Source: Streptomyces akebiae | GTDB lineage: Bacteria > Actinomycetota > Actinomycetes > Streptomycetales > Streptomycetaceae | Direction of reading: 5' to 3' | NCBI RefSeq assembly: GCF_019599145.1 | Contig: NZ_CP080647.1 | Span: 7,254,001 to 7,318,000, forward strand | DNA length: 64,000 bases | In this document: piece after piece, positions 24,947 to 32,317 of the stretch | How positions within the stretch are numbered: the stretch's first letter is position 1 | Layout of the letters: each line of letters begins with the position of its first letter | Translations under genes and position numbers: made by a program | Notes under the pieces: model-generated | Database searches by the model: none | What the model was told of the DNA's origin: nothing | The model's input: the letters and a program-made list of their open reading frames with translations, nothing else

Positions 24947-25968
24947 CGGACGGCAGGACGAACGGCGGCATCGCCAAGGCACGGCTGGGCGCCGACGGCC
25001 CCGAGGTCGGGGTGCAGGGCCTCGGCTGCATGGGCATGAGCTTCGCGTACGGCCCCTCGGACGCGGCGGAGTCCAGGGCCACCCTGGAGCGCGCGCTGGA
25101 ACTGGGCGTGACGCTGTACGACACGGCCCACGCGTACGGCGCCGGGGAGAACGAGAGGTTCCTGTCCCCCTTCTTCAAGGCGCACCGGGACGAGGTCGTC
25201 GTCGCCACCAAGTTCGGCCTGGCCATCGACCCCGACGACCCGACGAAACGGATCATCCGCAACGACGCCGCCCACATCCGGGAGTCCGTCGAGGGAAGCC
25301 TGCGCCGTCTCGACGTCGATGTGATCGACCTCTACTACATGCACCGCCGCGACGTGAGCGTGCCCATCGAGGAGGCCGTCGGCGTCATGGCCGACCTGGT
25401 CCGCGAGGGCAAGGTCAAGCAGCTGGGCCTGAGCGAGGTCACGGCCGCCGAGCTACGCACCGCCCACACCGTGCACCCCATCGCGGCCCTGCAGTCCGAG
25501 TGGTCGCTCTTCAGCCGTGACATCGAGGCGAACGTGGTCCCCACGGCCCGCGAGCTCGACGTCACCCTCGTCGCCTACTCTCCGCTCGGCCGCGGCTTCC
25601 TCACCGGCTCCTTCGCCAAGGCGGAGGACCTCACCGCCGACGACTTCCGTCGTCAGCAGCCCCGCTTCACCGGCGACAACGCCGCCGCCAACGCGGCCCT
25701 CCTGGACCCCGTCCGCAAGGTCGCCGAGGCCCACGGCGCCACCCTCGGCCAGACGGCCCTGGCCTGGGTCCACCAGCAGTCGGCGGTGCACGGCCTCCCG
25801 GTCGTCCCGATCCCGGGCACCCGCAAGCCGGCAAGGGTGGAGGAGAACGCGGCGGCGACGAGGATCGTCCTGGGCGAGGAGGACATGGCCCTGCTGGAAC
25901 CGATAGCGGCAAAGGTGGCAGGCGACCGCTACGCGGACATGCGCTTCGCTTCCGCAGGCAGGGAGTAG
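24943..25968 (+). CDS. Aldo/keto reductase
   Basis: NADPH-dependent oxidoreductase, 341 residues, AKR13-like. The tetrad is visible: Asp and Tyr in LYDTAHAYGAGENE, Lys in VVATKFGLA, His in YYMHRRD. The cofactor-binding end reads VPIPGTRKPARVEENAAAT. It is translationally coupled to the upstream MerR regulator, so it is probably induced by the electrophile or carbonyl compound sensed by that regulator. It ends at an interspersed repeat hairpin. Confidence 0.92.
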   Translation: MTDGRTNGGIAKARLGADGPEVGVQGLGCMGMSFAYGPSDAAESRATLERALELGVTLYDTAHAYGAGENERFLSPFFKAHRDEVVVATKFGLAIDPDDPTKRIIRNDAAHIRESVEGSLRRLDVDVIDLYYMHRRDVSVPIEEAVGVMADLVREGKVKQLGLSEVTAAELRTAHTVHPIAALQSEWSLFSRDIEANVVPTARELDVTLVAYSPLGRGFLTGSFAKAEDLTADDFRRQQPRFTGDNAAANAALLDPVRKVAEAHGATLGQTALAWVHQQSAVHGLPVVPIPGTRKPARVEENAAATRIVLGEEDMALLEPIAAKVAGDRYADMRFASAGRE

Positions 25969-26033
25969 CGCAGCGCGCCCCAAAGGGGAGCGGGGAACTG
26001 CGCGACGAGCCACGACGCACCCGCAGCCGCACA
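25968..26033. repeat. Interspersed GCGCAGTTCCCCGC repeat, copy A (hairpin)
   Basis: GCGCAG (25968-25973, overlapping the reductase stop) pairs with CTGCGC (25998-26003) around an inner hairpin GCCCC/GGGG. It is followed by GAGCCACGACGCACCCGCAG. The sequence recurs near 31313, 35978 and, in part, 46015. It probably terminates transcription between the reductase and the convergent DUF4429 gene. Confidence 0.7.
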
Positions 26034-26059
26034 CATCGCGCTCCCTGAACGGCGGTCGG

Positions 26060-26920
26060 CTAAAGCTCAGCCAACAACTCCGCCTTCTTCACACTGAACT
26101 CCTCATCAGTGACCAGCCCCGCCTCATGCAACTCCCCGAGGTGCCGGATCCGGTCGGCGATGTCGGCCGGATCCCGCCGGGCCCCGGCGTCGGCGGGTGC
26201 CGCCCCCGCCCCCGCACCTCCGGCGGAGCGCACCGCGGCGAGGACCGCGGCGGCGAACGGCAACGACTCGTGCACCGGCCCGTACCCGAGCCCGAACACG
26301 ACCGCGGCCGGGTCATGGTCCGGCTGAGCCGGCCGCTCCCCGGACGCGTCGCGGCGCAGCAACCGCAGATACCCCTCGAACAGCTCCGGCGACCGCCACT
26401 CGACCCCAGCCAGCGCACTCACCGGAAAACTCTGGTCCCCCGCCTTCCACTTCGCCGACGACGCCCCCGTCCAGAACCACCGGAACGACACCGACCGCCC
26501 GTCGAACGACGCCTTGCCGTCGTACGCCTTGAACTGCAGCGGCACCTCCGGAGCCGCCACCAGGAAGCGATCGACGGGATCCGACCCGGTCAGCCGGGCC
26601 CGCAGTTCGTCGGCGTAGTACTCCGCGAGCGTCTCCCGTTCGGCCGGCAGCACCAGCCGGTACGGGTCGGAGCCCTCCTTGAGCTGGTCGGCCGCCGCCT
26701 CCATCAGCGGATCGGCGCCCGGTCGCGGTACGGCACGCAGTACGACGGTGCCCCGCTTCCCGGGTGTCAGTGAAACCCCCGCGATCGCCTCCAGGGGGAT
26801 GCGCCGCTCACCGAGCGCCTGGAAGAGCTTCGGCGTGCGTATCCCCCGTTCGAAGCGGATGAGCACGGAGTCGGACTCGAACTCCCAGGCGGCATGAAAT
26901 CCGGCCAGTACGTCACCCAT
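26060..26920 (-). CDS. DUF4429 protein with SHOCT domain
   Basis: 286 residues from MGDVLAGFHAAWEFESDS, the usual start of this family; upstream ATGs at 26929 and further are in frame. Two DUF4429 modules (about 1-110 and 115-220, with FERGIRTPKLFQAL and VSFRWFWTGASSAKW) are followed by a Gly/Ala linker and a C-terminal SHOCT segment (ADIADRIRHLGELHEAGLVTDEEFSVKKAELLAEL). The fold is PH-like in predictions for relatives. Function unknown. Confidence 0.85.
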   Translation of the reverse strand: MGDVLAGFHAAWEFESDSVLIRFERGIRTPKLFQALGERRIPLEAIAGVSLTPGKRGTVVLRAVPRPGADPLMEAAADQLKEGSDPYRLVLPAERETLAEYYADELRARLTGSDPVDRFLVAAPEVPLQFKAYDGKASFDGRSVSFRWFWTGASSAKWKAGDQSFPVSALAGVEWRSPELFEGYLRLLRRDASGERPAQPDHDPAAVVFGLGYGPVHESLPFAAAVLAAVRSAGGAGAGAAPADAGARRDPADIADRIRHLGELHEAGLVTDEEFSVKKAELLAEL

Positions 26921-26995
26921 GCGGCTCATCGTATGCGGGTGACGCGGGGAAGTCCCGACCGAGGCGAACCGCACTTTTACCCTCCTCTACGCGCG

Positions 26996-28204
26996 TCAGG
27001 CCGCAGCGCTGTCGGACAGACCTGTCAGACACGCGTCGTTCTCCCGCGCGCACCGCACCGACTCGTACGCGCCGATGCCGATCTCGGCGAAGTTGTGGAG
27101 GCTCTCGGTGCCCGGCTCGAAGTAGCCGCTGTGCCCCCGGGCGTCGGCCGCCGACAGAATGCGCGCCCCGAACTCCGAGGAGACCGGGTCGGCGCCGTGA
27201 CCGAGCCCGCCGACCTCCAGGTAGGGCACGTCCTGGACCCAGTCGTCGGCGTCCCGCATGGCCCACACCCGGGCCGCCGTCCGCAGCTGGCCGACCGTCT
27301 CGGCACGCATGCCGGGGCTGCCCGCGACCGCGATGTCGGTGACCCGCGACGGCAGCGAGCGCGCGGCGACCCCGCACACCACGGAGCCGTAGCTGTGGCA
27401 CACCAGCGCGACCGTGGAGTCGCCCGGCAGGCTCCGCACCAACGCGTTCAGCCGGACCGAGCCCTGTTCGGCCCGCAGCGCGGTCGCCGAGTCCAGGCCG
27501 AGGCCGTCGGGTGCGGTGTAGTCGGCCCAGGCGATGACGGCCGTACGCGTCCCGCGGCTCGCCGCGCGCTCCGCGTCGTAGAGCGATTCGGCCATGCCGA
27601 CGGGGGCCGAGTACCGGCGGTTGGTGCGCTGGAAGTTGATCACGTTGGTGTCGACGCCGGGGACGACGACCGAGACGCGCTCGGCCTTGTCGAGGTTGCC
27701 GAAGACCTCGGCGACCCGGCCGTTGCCCTCGGGGTCGAAGGCGAGGATGCGCCGTTTCTGCACGGCCAGCATGTCGAAGCGGTGCATCCGGCGGCCGGCC
27801 TCGAACCGGCCGGTCTCGGAGAGCCGTTTGTCGTGCGTGCGTTCCCGTTCGTGCCGGCTCTGCTGCTTCAGCGCGATGCGGTTGGCCCGGTAACGCAGTT
27901 CGACGGGCGCGCCGTTCATGTTGCCGACCGCGAGCGGGTAGCGGTGGACGAGCCGGGTGCGCTGCTGCGCGGTGAGCGAGGCGAAGAAGGCCGCCAGGCG
28001 GTGCGGGGGCGATTCGGCGTCCGGCAGTTCACGGCCGTCGAGGTGTCCGCTCCGCCACGCGGAGAGCGACGCCTGGAGCGGCGACTTGTCTCTGTGGCTG
28101 CGGATCGCGGTCCAGCCGGTGGTCGCCAGCATCACGAAAACCACGGCCAGCGCCAGTAGTGCGCGCCAGACGTTCAGTTGCGGGGAGGAGTCGAAGGAAG
28201 TCAC
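26996..28204 (-). CDS. Alpha/beta hydrolase (DUF1023), membrane-anchored
   Basis: 402 residues. One N-terminal hydrophobic segment (WRALLALAVVFVMLATTGWTA) acts as signal or anchor. The C-terminal DUF1023 hydrolase domain has the nucleophile elbow VCHSYGSVVCG and ends near SLHNFAEIGIGAYESV, the region where the catalytic His lies in the family. The middle has GVDTNVINFQRTNRRYSAPVGMAESLYD, typical of actinobacterial DUF1023 proteins. Substrate unknown. Confidence 0.85.
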   Translation of the reverse strand: MTSFDSSPQLNVWRALLALAVVFVMLATTGWTAIRSHRDKSPLQASLSAWRSGHLDGRELPDAESPPHRLAAFFASLTAQQRTRLVHRYPLAVGNMNGAPVELRYRANRIALKQQSRHERERTHDKRLSETGRFEAGRRMHRFDMLAVQKRRILAFDPEGNGRVAEVFGNLDKAERVSVVVPGVDTNVINFQRTNRRYSAPVGMAESLYDAERAASRGTRTAVIAWADYTAPDGLGLDSATALRAEQGSVRLNALVRSLPGDSTVALVCHSYGSVVCGVAARSLPSRVTDIAVAGSPGMRAETVGQLRTAARVWAMRDADDWVQDVPYLEVGGLGHGADPVSSEFGARILSAADARGHSGYFEPGTESLHNFAEIGIGAYESVRCARENDACLTGLSDSAAA

Positions 28205-28328
28205 TGAAAGGACACACTAAGAGAACGGAAGGGTCTCGCGTTAACCGAGTGAGGGGGATCACGTTTCGATCACGCCCGTTCCGTGCGGTGCGCAGAGAAG
28301 CTCCCGATGACGCCTTCGCTGACGCGTT

Positions 28329-28976
28329 TCAGTCAGTACGCCACTTTTCGGCCAGTGAGGGTCGCAGGGCGTCCAGATGCGCGGCCGTCAGCTCGCGCAT
28401 CGCCTCCATGCTGAGGTCGTCGCCCAGCGCCCACAGCCGTTCGGTGACGCGCATGACGCCGGCGAACACCGCCACCGCCACGCGCGGCCGGGGGTCGGCC
28501 TCGTCGAGCCCCTCGCGCTCGGCGATGATCCGCTCGATCTGCCGCCCCACCTCGTCCGCCCGGCGCAGATGCGCGGCCAGCAGTGCGGGCGTCGACTCGA
28601 CCATGCCGTACGCGCGCAGATGGAGGTCGAGCGGCACGACCTGGTCGACGACCGCGCCGAAGGCGTCCCAGCCCTCCAGGACGGCGTTGCGCATCGCCTC
28701 CAGCGGGGCCTCGTGCGCCGGCCGGGCGCGCACCGCCGCCAGGAAGTGGTCGTGGGTGAGGCTCAGGACCGCGAGCGCGGCCTCCTCCTTGCCCGCGAAG
28801 TAGCGGAAGAAGGTGCGTTGCGACACATCGACGGCCTCGGCGATCTCGTCGACCGTCGTGGCCTCGTACCCCCGCGTCGTGAACAGTTCCAGAGCCGCCC
28901 GCAGCAGCGCGTCATGCGTGCGCTGCTTCTTGCGTTCGCGCAGTCCGGGCTGCTCCTGTGGCGCCGCCGTCTCCAT
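28329..28976 (-). CDS. TetR-family transcriptional regulator
   Basis: 215 residues, N-terminal HTH about 15-60 (TTVDEIAEAVDVSQRTFFRYFAGKEEAAL), C-terminal ligand domain. It is divergent from the DHA2 efflux gene, with operator-like repeats between them, so it most likely represses the pump and itself until an effector binds. Confidence 0.9.
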   Translation of the reverse strand: METAAPQEQPGLRERKKQRTHDALLRAALELFTTRGYEATTVDEIAEAVDVSQRTFFRYFAGKEEAALAVLSLTHDHFLAAVRARPAHEAPLEAMRNAVLEGWDAFGAVVDQVVPLDLHLRAYGMVESTPALLAAHLRRADEVGRQIERIIAEREGLDEADPRPRVAVAVFAGVMRVTERLWALGDDLSMEAMRELTAAHLDALRPSLAEKWRTD

Positions 28977-29010
28977 GAACCCTCGTTTCCGCCCGCTCCT
29001 GCGGGTGACG

Positions 29011-29066
29011 TGACAGTTACCGACTTGTGAATTGGTTTGTCAACTGTCAGTGGCTGTCATTAGCCT
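29011..29066. promoter_or_regulatory. Operator-promoter region between tetR and efflux pump
   Basis: TGACAGTT (29011-29018) and AACTGTCA (29042-29049) form an inverted repeat. A further CTGTCA at 29054 lies 10 bases after the one at 29044. TTGTCA (29037-29042) and TAGCCT (29061-29066) can serve as -35 and -10 with an 18-base spacer. The -10 is 7 bases from the ATG at 29074, which has no RBS, so a leaderless mRNA is likely. Confidence 0.45.
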
Positions 29067-29073
29067 CGCACGC

Positions 29074-30699
29074 ATGACTAGTCAGACCACTGTCGACAAG
29101 ACGGGACCGGGGGACAAGGCGCCAGGCGTCCCGTCGGACCCGACGACGAACCAGGGCCGGGGCCTGCGCGGCCATCCCTGGTTCACCCTCCTCACCGTGG
29201 CCGTCGGCGTCATGATGGTCGCCCTCGACGGCACCATCGTGGCCATCGCCAACCCGGCCATCGCCAAGGATCTGGGTGCCACCTGGGCCGATGTCCAGTG
29301 GATCACCAACGCGTACTTCCTCGCCCTCGCCGTCACGCTCATCACCGCGGGCAAGCTGGGCGACCGCTTCGGCCACCGCCAGACCTTCCTGATAGGCGTG
29401 GTCGGCTTCGCCGCCGCCTCCGGGGCCATCGGCCTGTCGAACTCGGTCGCCTTCGTGGTGACCTTCCGTGTCTTCCAGGGCCTGTTCGGCGCGCTGCTGA
29501 TGCCGGCCGCGCTCGGCCTGCTGCGTGCCACGTTCCCCGCCGAGAAGCTGAACATGGCGATCGGCATCTGGGGCATGGTCATCGGCGCCTCCACCGCGGG
29601 CGGCCCGATCCTCGGCGGCTTCCTGGTGGAGAACGTCAGCTGGCAGTCGGTGTTCTGGATCAACGTCCCGGTCGGCGTCCTCGCCGTGGCCCTCGGTGCC
29701 TGGATCCTGCTGGACCACCGCGCCGAGAACGCCCCGCGCTCCTTCGACGTCCTGGGCATCGCCCTGCTCTCCGGCGCCATGTTCTGCCTGGTCTGGGCGC
29801 TCATCAAGGCCCCGGAGTGGGGCTGGGGCGACGGCCAGACCTGGACCTTCCTGGTCGTCTCCGTCGTCGGCTTCGTCCTCTTCGCCTTCTGGGAGACGAA
29901 GGTGAAGGAGCCGCTCATCCCGCTGGCCCTCTTCCGTTCCGTACCGCTCTCGGCGGGTGTCGTCCTGATGGTCCTGATGGCCATCGCCTTCATGGGCGGC
30001 CTGTTCTTCGTGACGTTCTACCTCCAGAACGTGCACGGCATGAGCCCCATCGACGCGGGTCTGCACCTGCTCCCGCTCACCGGCATGATGATCGTCGGCT
30101 CGCCGCTCGCCGGCGCGCTGATCACCAAGGCCGGACCGCGTATCCCGCTGGCGGGCGGCATGGCCCTCACCGCGATCGCGATGTACGGCATGTCGACGCT
30201 TCAGACCGACACCGGCAGCGCCGTGATGTCCCTCTGGTTCGCCCTCCTCGGCCTGGGCCTGGCCCCGGTGATGGTCGGCGCCACCGAGGTGATCGTCGGC
30301 AACGCGCCCCTGGAGCTGTCCGGTGTCGCGGGCGGTCTCCAGCAGGCCGCGATGCAGATCGGCGGCAGCCTCGGTACGGCCGTGCTGGGCGCCGTGATGA
30401 CGTCCAAGGTGGACAGCGACTTCGCGGGCAACTGGAAGGACGCGGGACTTCCGCCGCTCGACGAGGCGCAGCTCGCCCAGGCCAAGCAGGCCGTCCAGCA
30501 GGGCGCCGCGCCGGTCGCCGAGGGCACCCCGGCGGAGATCGCCGCGAAGATCACCACGGTCGCGCACGACACGTTCATCTCCGGCATGAGCCTGGCGTCC
30601 CTCGTCGCCGCCGGGGTCGCCGCGGTCGCCGTCCTCGTGGCGTTCCTGACCAAGCGCGGCGTCAACGCCGAGGCGGGTGCCGGAGCGGCGCACATCTAA
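29074..30699 (+). CDS. DHA2-family MFS drug efflux transporter
   Basis: 541 residues with 14 predicted membrane segments. Motif A in loop 2-3 is GKLGDRFGHRQTFLIG, motif C in helix 5 is GIWGMVIGASTAGGPILGGFLV, and the early DGTIVAIANPAI belongs to this EmrB/QacA class. It should export drugs or toxic compounds by proton antiport. The ATG at 29074 (MTSQTTVDK) is used; the frame further upstream covers the promoter. Regulated by the divergent TetR gene. Confidence 0.92.
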   Translation: MTSQTTVDKTGPGDKAPGVPSDPTTNQGRGLRGHPWFTLLTVAVGVMMVALDGTIVAIANPAIAKDLGATWADVQWITNAYFLALAVTLITAGKLGDRFGHRQTFLIGVVGFAAASGAIGLSNSVAFVVTFRVFQGLFGALLMPAALGLLRATFPAEKLNMAIGIWGMVIGASTAGGPILGGFLVENVSWQSVFWINVPVGVLAVALGAWILLDHRAENAPRSFDVLGIALLSGAMFCLVWALIKAPEWGWGDGQTWTFLVVSVVGFVLFAFWETKVKEPLIPLALFRSVPLSAGVVLMVLMAIAFMGGLFFVTFYLQNVHGMSPIDAGLHLLPLTGMMIVGSPLAGALITKAGPRIPLAGGMALTAIAMYGMSTLQTDTGSAVMSLWFALLGLGLAPVMVGATEVIVGNAPLELSGVAGGLQQAAMQIGGSLGTAVLGAVMTSKVDSDFAGNWKDAGLPPLDEAQLAQAKQAVQQGAAPVAEGTPAEIAAKITTVAHDTFISGMSLASLVAAGVAAVAVLVAFLTKRGVNAEAGAGAAHI

Positions 30700-30720
30700 C
30701 AGCTCCGCCACTGCTTCACG

Positions 30721-30738
30721 CGCGGGTTTCCGCCCGCG
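30721..30738 (+). terminator. Hairpin after the efflux transporter
   Basis: CGCGGG (30721-30726) and CCCGCG (30733-30738) with a 6-base loop, followed by TT; 22 bases after the stop codon. A plausible terminator without a U-tract, as usual in streptomycetes. Confidence 0.5.
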
Positions 30739-30858
30739 TTCGCCTATCAGGGTGACAATGCTAAAGATCGCTTCCACCCGGTACGCGCCGCAGGTCACAG
30801 TGGGTCAAGTCCTCCGCACGGCATGGTCGTTCGACCGCGGAGCGACCGGGGGTCTGCG

Positions 30859-30885
30859 GCGCGCTGCCGGAGGGGGGCAGCGCGC
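30859..30885. repeat. Strong hairpin upstream of small membrane protein gene
   Basis: Perfect 10-bp arms GCGCGCTGCC (30859-30868) and GGCAGCGCGC (30876-30885), 7-base loop. It lies 100 bp before the ATG at 30986, within a 286-bp stretch that holds no convincing gene. It may terminate read-through or act in the leader of the small gene. Confidence 0.5.
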
Positions 30886-30985
30886 GCAGGTCGGCTCCGC
30901 CAACCTTCCCTGGTTTCAACCACTCCGCAGGGGTACTCGCCACGTCGTACTCGAACTGACCGCGAGGTTCAGGGAGTTGTTGACT

Positions 30986-31291
30986 ATGGCGGGCTTCGGA
31001 CACGGTACGCGCAGGCACCCCCGATCACGTGGCCGGACGTGGTCATGGACCGGGCCGGATCGCGCGACCCTCGGGATCATCGGAGTCATCTGCGCGATCG
31101 CCGGATTCTTCGTCCTGGGCATCGTCCTGGGGCCCGTGGCGGTCCTCTGCGGCTGGCTGGCCATGAACCGCACCTGGTCCGGCGCCCGCCCCGTCCCTGC
31201 GATCATCGCGGTCGTTCTGGGTGCGATCGACACGATCCTGGCCATCATCTGGCTCGCGGGAGTGACCGGGCCGGGAACGGGTCTCGTCTGA
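30986..31291 (+). CDS. Small membrane protein (DUF4190-like)
   Basis: 101 residues. A basic N-terminus is followed by two hydrophobic helices (LGIIGVICAIAGFFVLGIVLGPVAVLCGWLAM and AIIAVVLGAIDTILAIIWLAGV) separated by a short polar loop, the usual form of small actinobacterial DUF4190-like proteins. The ATG at 30986 has GGGAG 9 bases upstream, so the longer frame from 30677 is not needed. Function unknown. Confidence 0.7.
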   Translation: MAGFGHGTRRHPRSRGRTWSWTGPDRATLGIIGVICAIAGFFVLGIVLGPVAVLCGWLAMNRTWSGARPVPAIIAVVLGAIDTILAIIWLAGVTGPGTGLV

Positions 31292-31312
31292 GCGTGCGGC
31301 CCGGTGGGGCTT

Positions 31313-31433
31313 CTCGCGCAGTTCCCCGCGCCCCTGAAAGACCAGGCCCTGCGGGCCTGAAAGGGCGCGGGGCCGCAGGGTGAAAAGCACGGGGCGCAGC
31401 CCTGCTTTTCAGGGGCGCGGGGAACTGCGCGAG
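31313..31433. repeat. Interspersed GCGCAGTTCCCCGC repeat, copy B (long inverted repeat)
   Basis: Perfect 27-bp arms (31313-31339 and 31407-31433; core GCGCAGTTCCCCGCGCCCCT) enclose 67 bases that themselves form a hairpin with AAAAGCA/TGCTTTT ends. It is followed by AACCACGACGCACCCGCACCC, as in copy A. It lies between two convergent genes. Confidence 0.85.
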
Positions 31434-31489
31434 CAACCACGACGCACCCGCACCCGCCGACGCACCCCAACCCCCCACCCTCACCACCC

Positions 31490-32245
31490 TCACCGGCGTC
31501 TCTCCGGCACCCCTTCCACCGACTTCAACGACGCCACCTCCGCCCGCAACAACCGAACCTCCTCGGCCAGTTCCGCTATCGCGGCCGTCTGCCGCCGCTC
31601 CTCCGCGTCGTCCTTCTCGAACCGCGCTATGAACCACGCCGCGATGTTCGCGGTCACCACACCCAGCAGGGCGATCCCGGACAGCATGAGCCCGACCGCC
31701 AGCACCCGCCCCAGCCCGGTCGTCGGCGCGTGGTCCCCGTACCCCACGGTCGTCATCGTCGTGAACGACCACCACACCGCGTCGTCCAGCGTGTCGATGT
31801 TCCCGCCGGGAGCGTCCCGTTCCACGGACAGCACCGCCAGGGACCCGAACATCAGCAGCCCGACGACCGCCCCGCCGACATACGTGGTGAGCTTTATCTG
31901 CGAGGCCATCCGCGCGCGCTGCCCCACCAGCAGCAGCGTCGCCACCACCCGCAGCAGCCGCAGCGGCTGGATCACGGGCAGCACCACGGCCGCCAGGTCC
32001 AGCCACCGCGACCGTACGAACTCCCACCGCCGCTCCGTGAGGAAGAGCCGGATGAGGTAGTCGAGGGCGAACGCGCCCCACACCCCCCACTCGGCGACCT
32101 CGCACCACCACTTCACGTCCGCGCTCGCGTCCGGCCGGACGATCGGCACGGCGTACGCGACGGCGAACACCAGGGCCAGGCCGAGCAGGGGCCGCTGTGT
32201 GCGCTGTTCCCAGTGGAGCTGTGCCGATACCGATCGCTGCTTCAT
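31490..32245 (-). CDS. Voltage-gated-like potassium channel
   Basis: 251 residues from MKQRSVSAQLHW at 32245; the frame upstream lies inside the aceE terminator and is not coding. Several N-terminal membrane segments include an Arg-containing stretch (PLRLLRVVATLLLVGQRARM) like a voltage sensor. The pore has the selectivity filter TTVGYGD in FTTMTTVGYGDHAPTT, then a last helix and a C-terminal coiled coil (AAIAELAEEVRLLRAEVASLKS) that may drive tetramerisation. No RCK domain. Confidence 0.88.
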   Translation of the reverse strand: MKQRSVSAQLHWEQRTQRPLLGLALVFAVAYAVPIVRPDASADVKWWCEVAEWGVWGAFALDYLIRLFLTERRWEFVRSRWLDLAAVVLPVIQPLRLLRVVATLLLVGQRARMASQIKLTTYVGGAVVGLLMFGSLAVLSVERDAPGGNIDTLDDAVWWSFTTMTTVGYGDHAPTTGLGRVLAVGLMLSGIALLGVVTANIAAWFIARFEKDDAEERRQTAAIAELAEEVRLLRAEVASLKSVEGVPERRR

Positions 32246-32266
32246 GGCGGCATCGTAGGAAACGTG

Positions 32267-32300
32267 AAGGGGTGGTGAACCCACCGGTTCACCACCCCTT
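32267..32300 (-). terminator. Terminator of aceE
   Basis: Perfect 15-bp arms (32267-32281 and 32286-32300, arm ending GGTGGTGAACC) with a 4-base loop, 18 bases after the aceE stop. It separates aceE from the channel gene on the same strand. Confidence 0.85.
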
Positions 32301-32317
32301 GACACAGGGACCGAATG

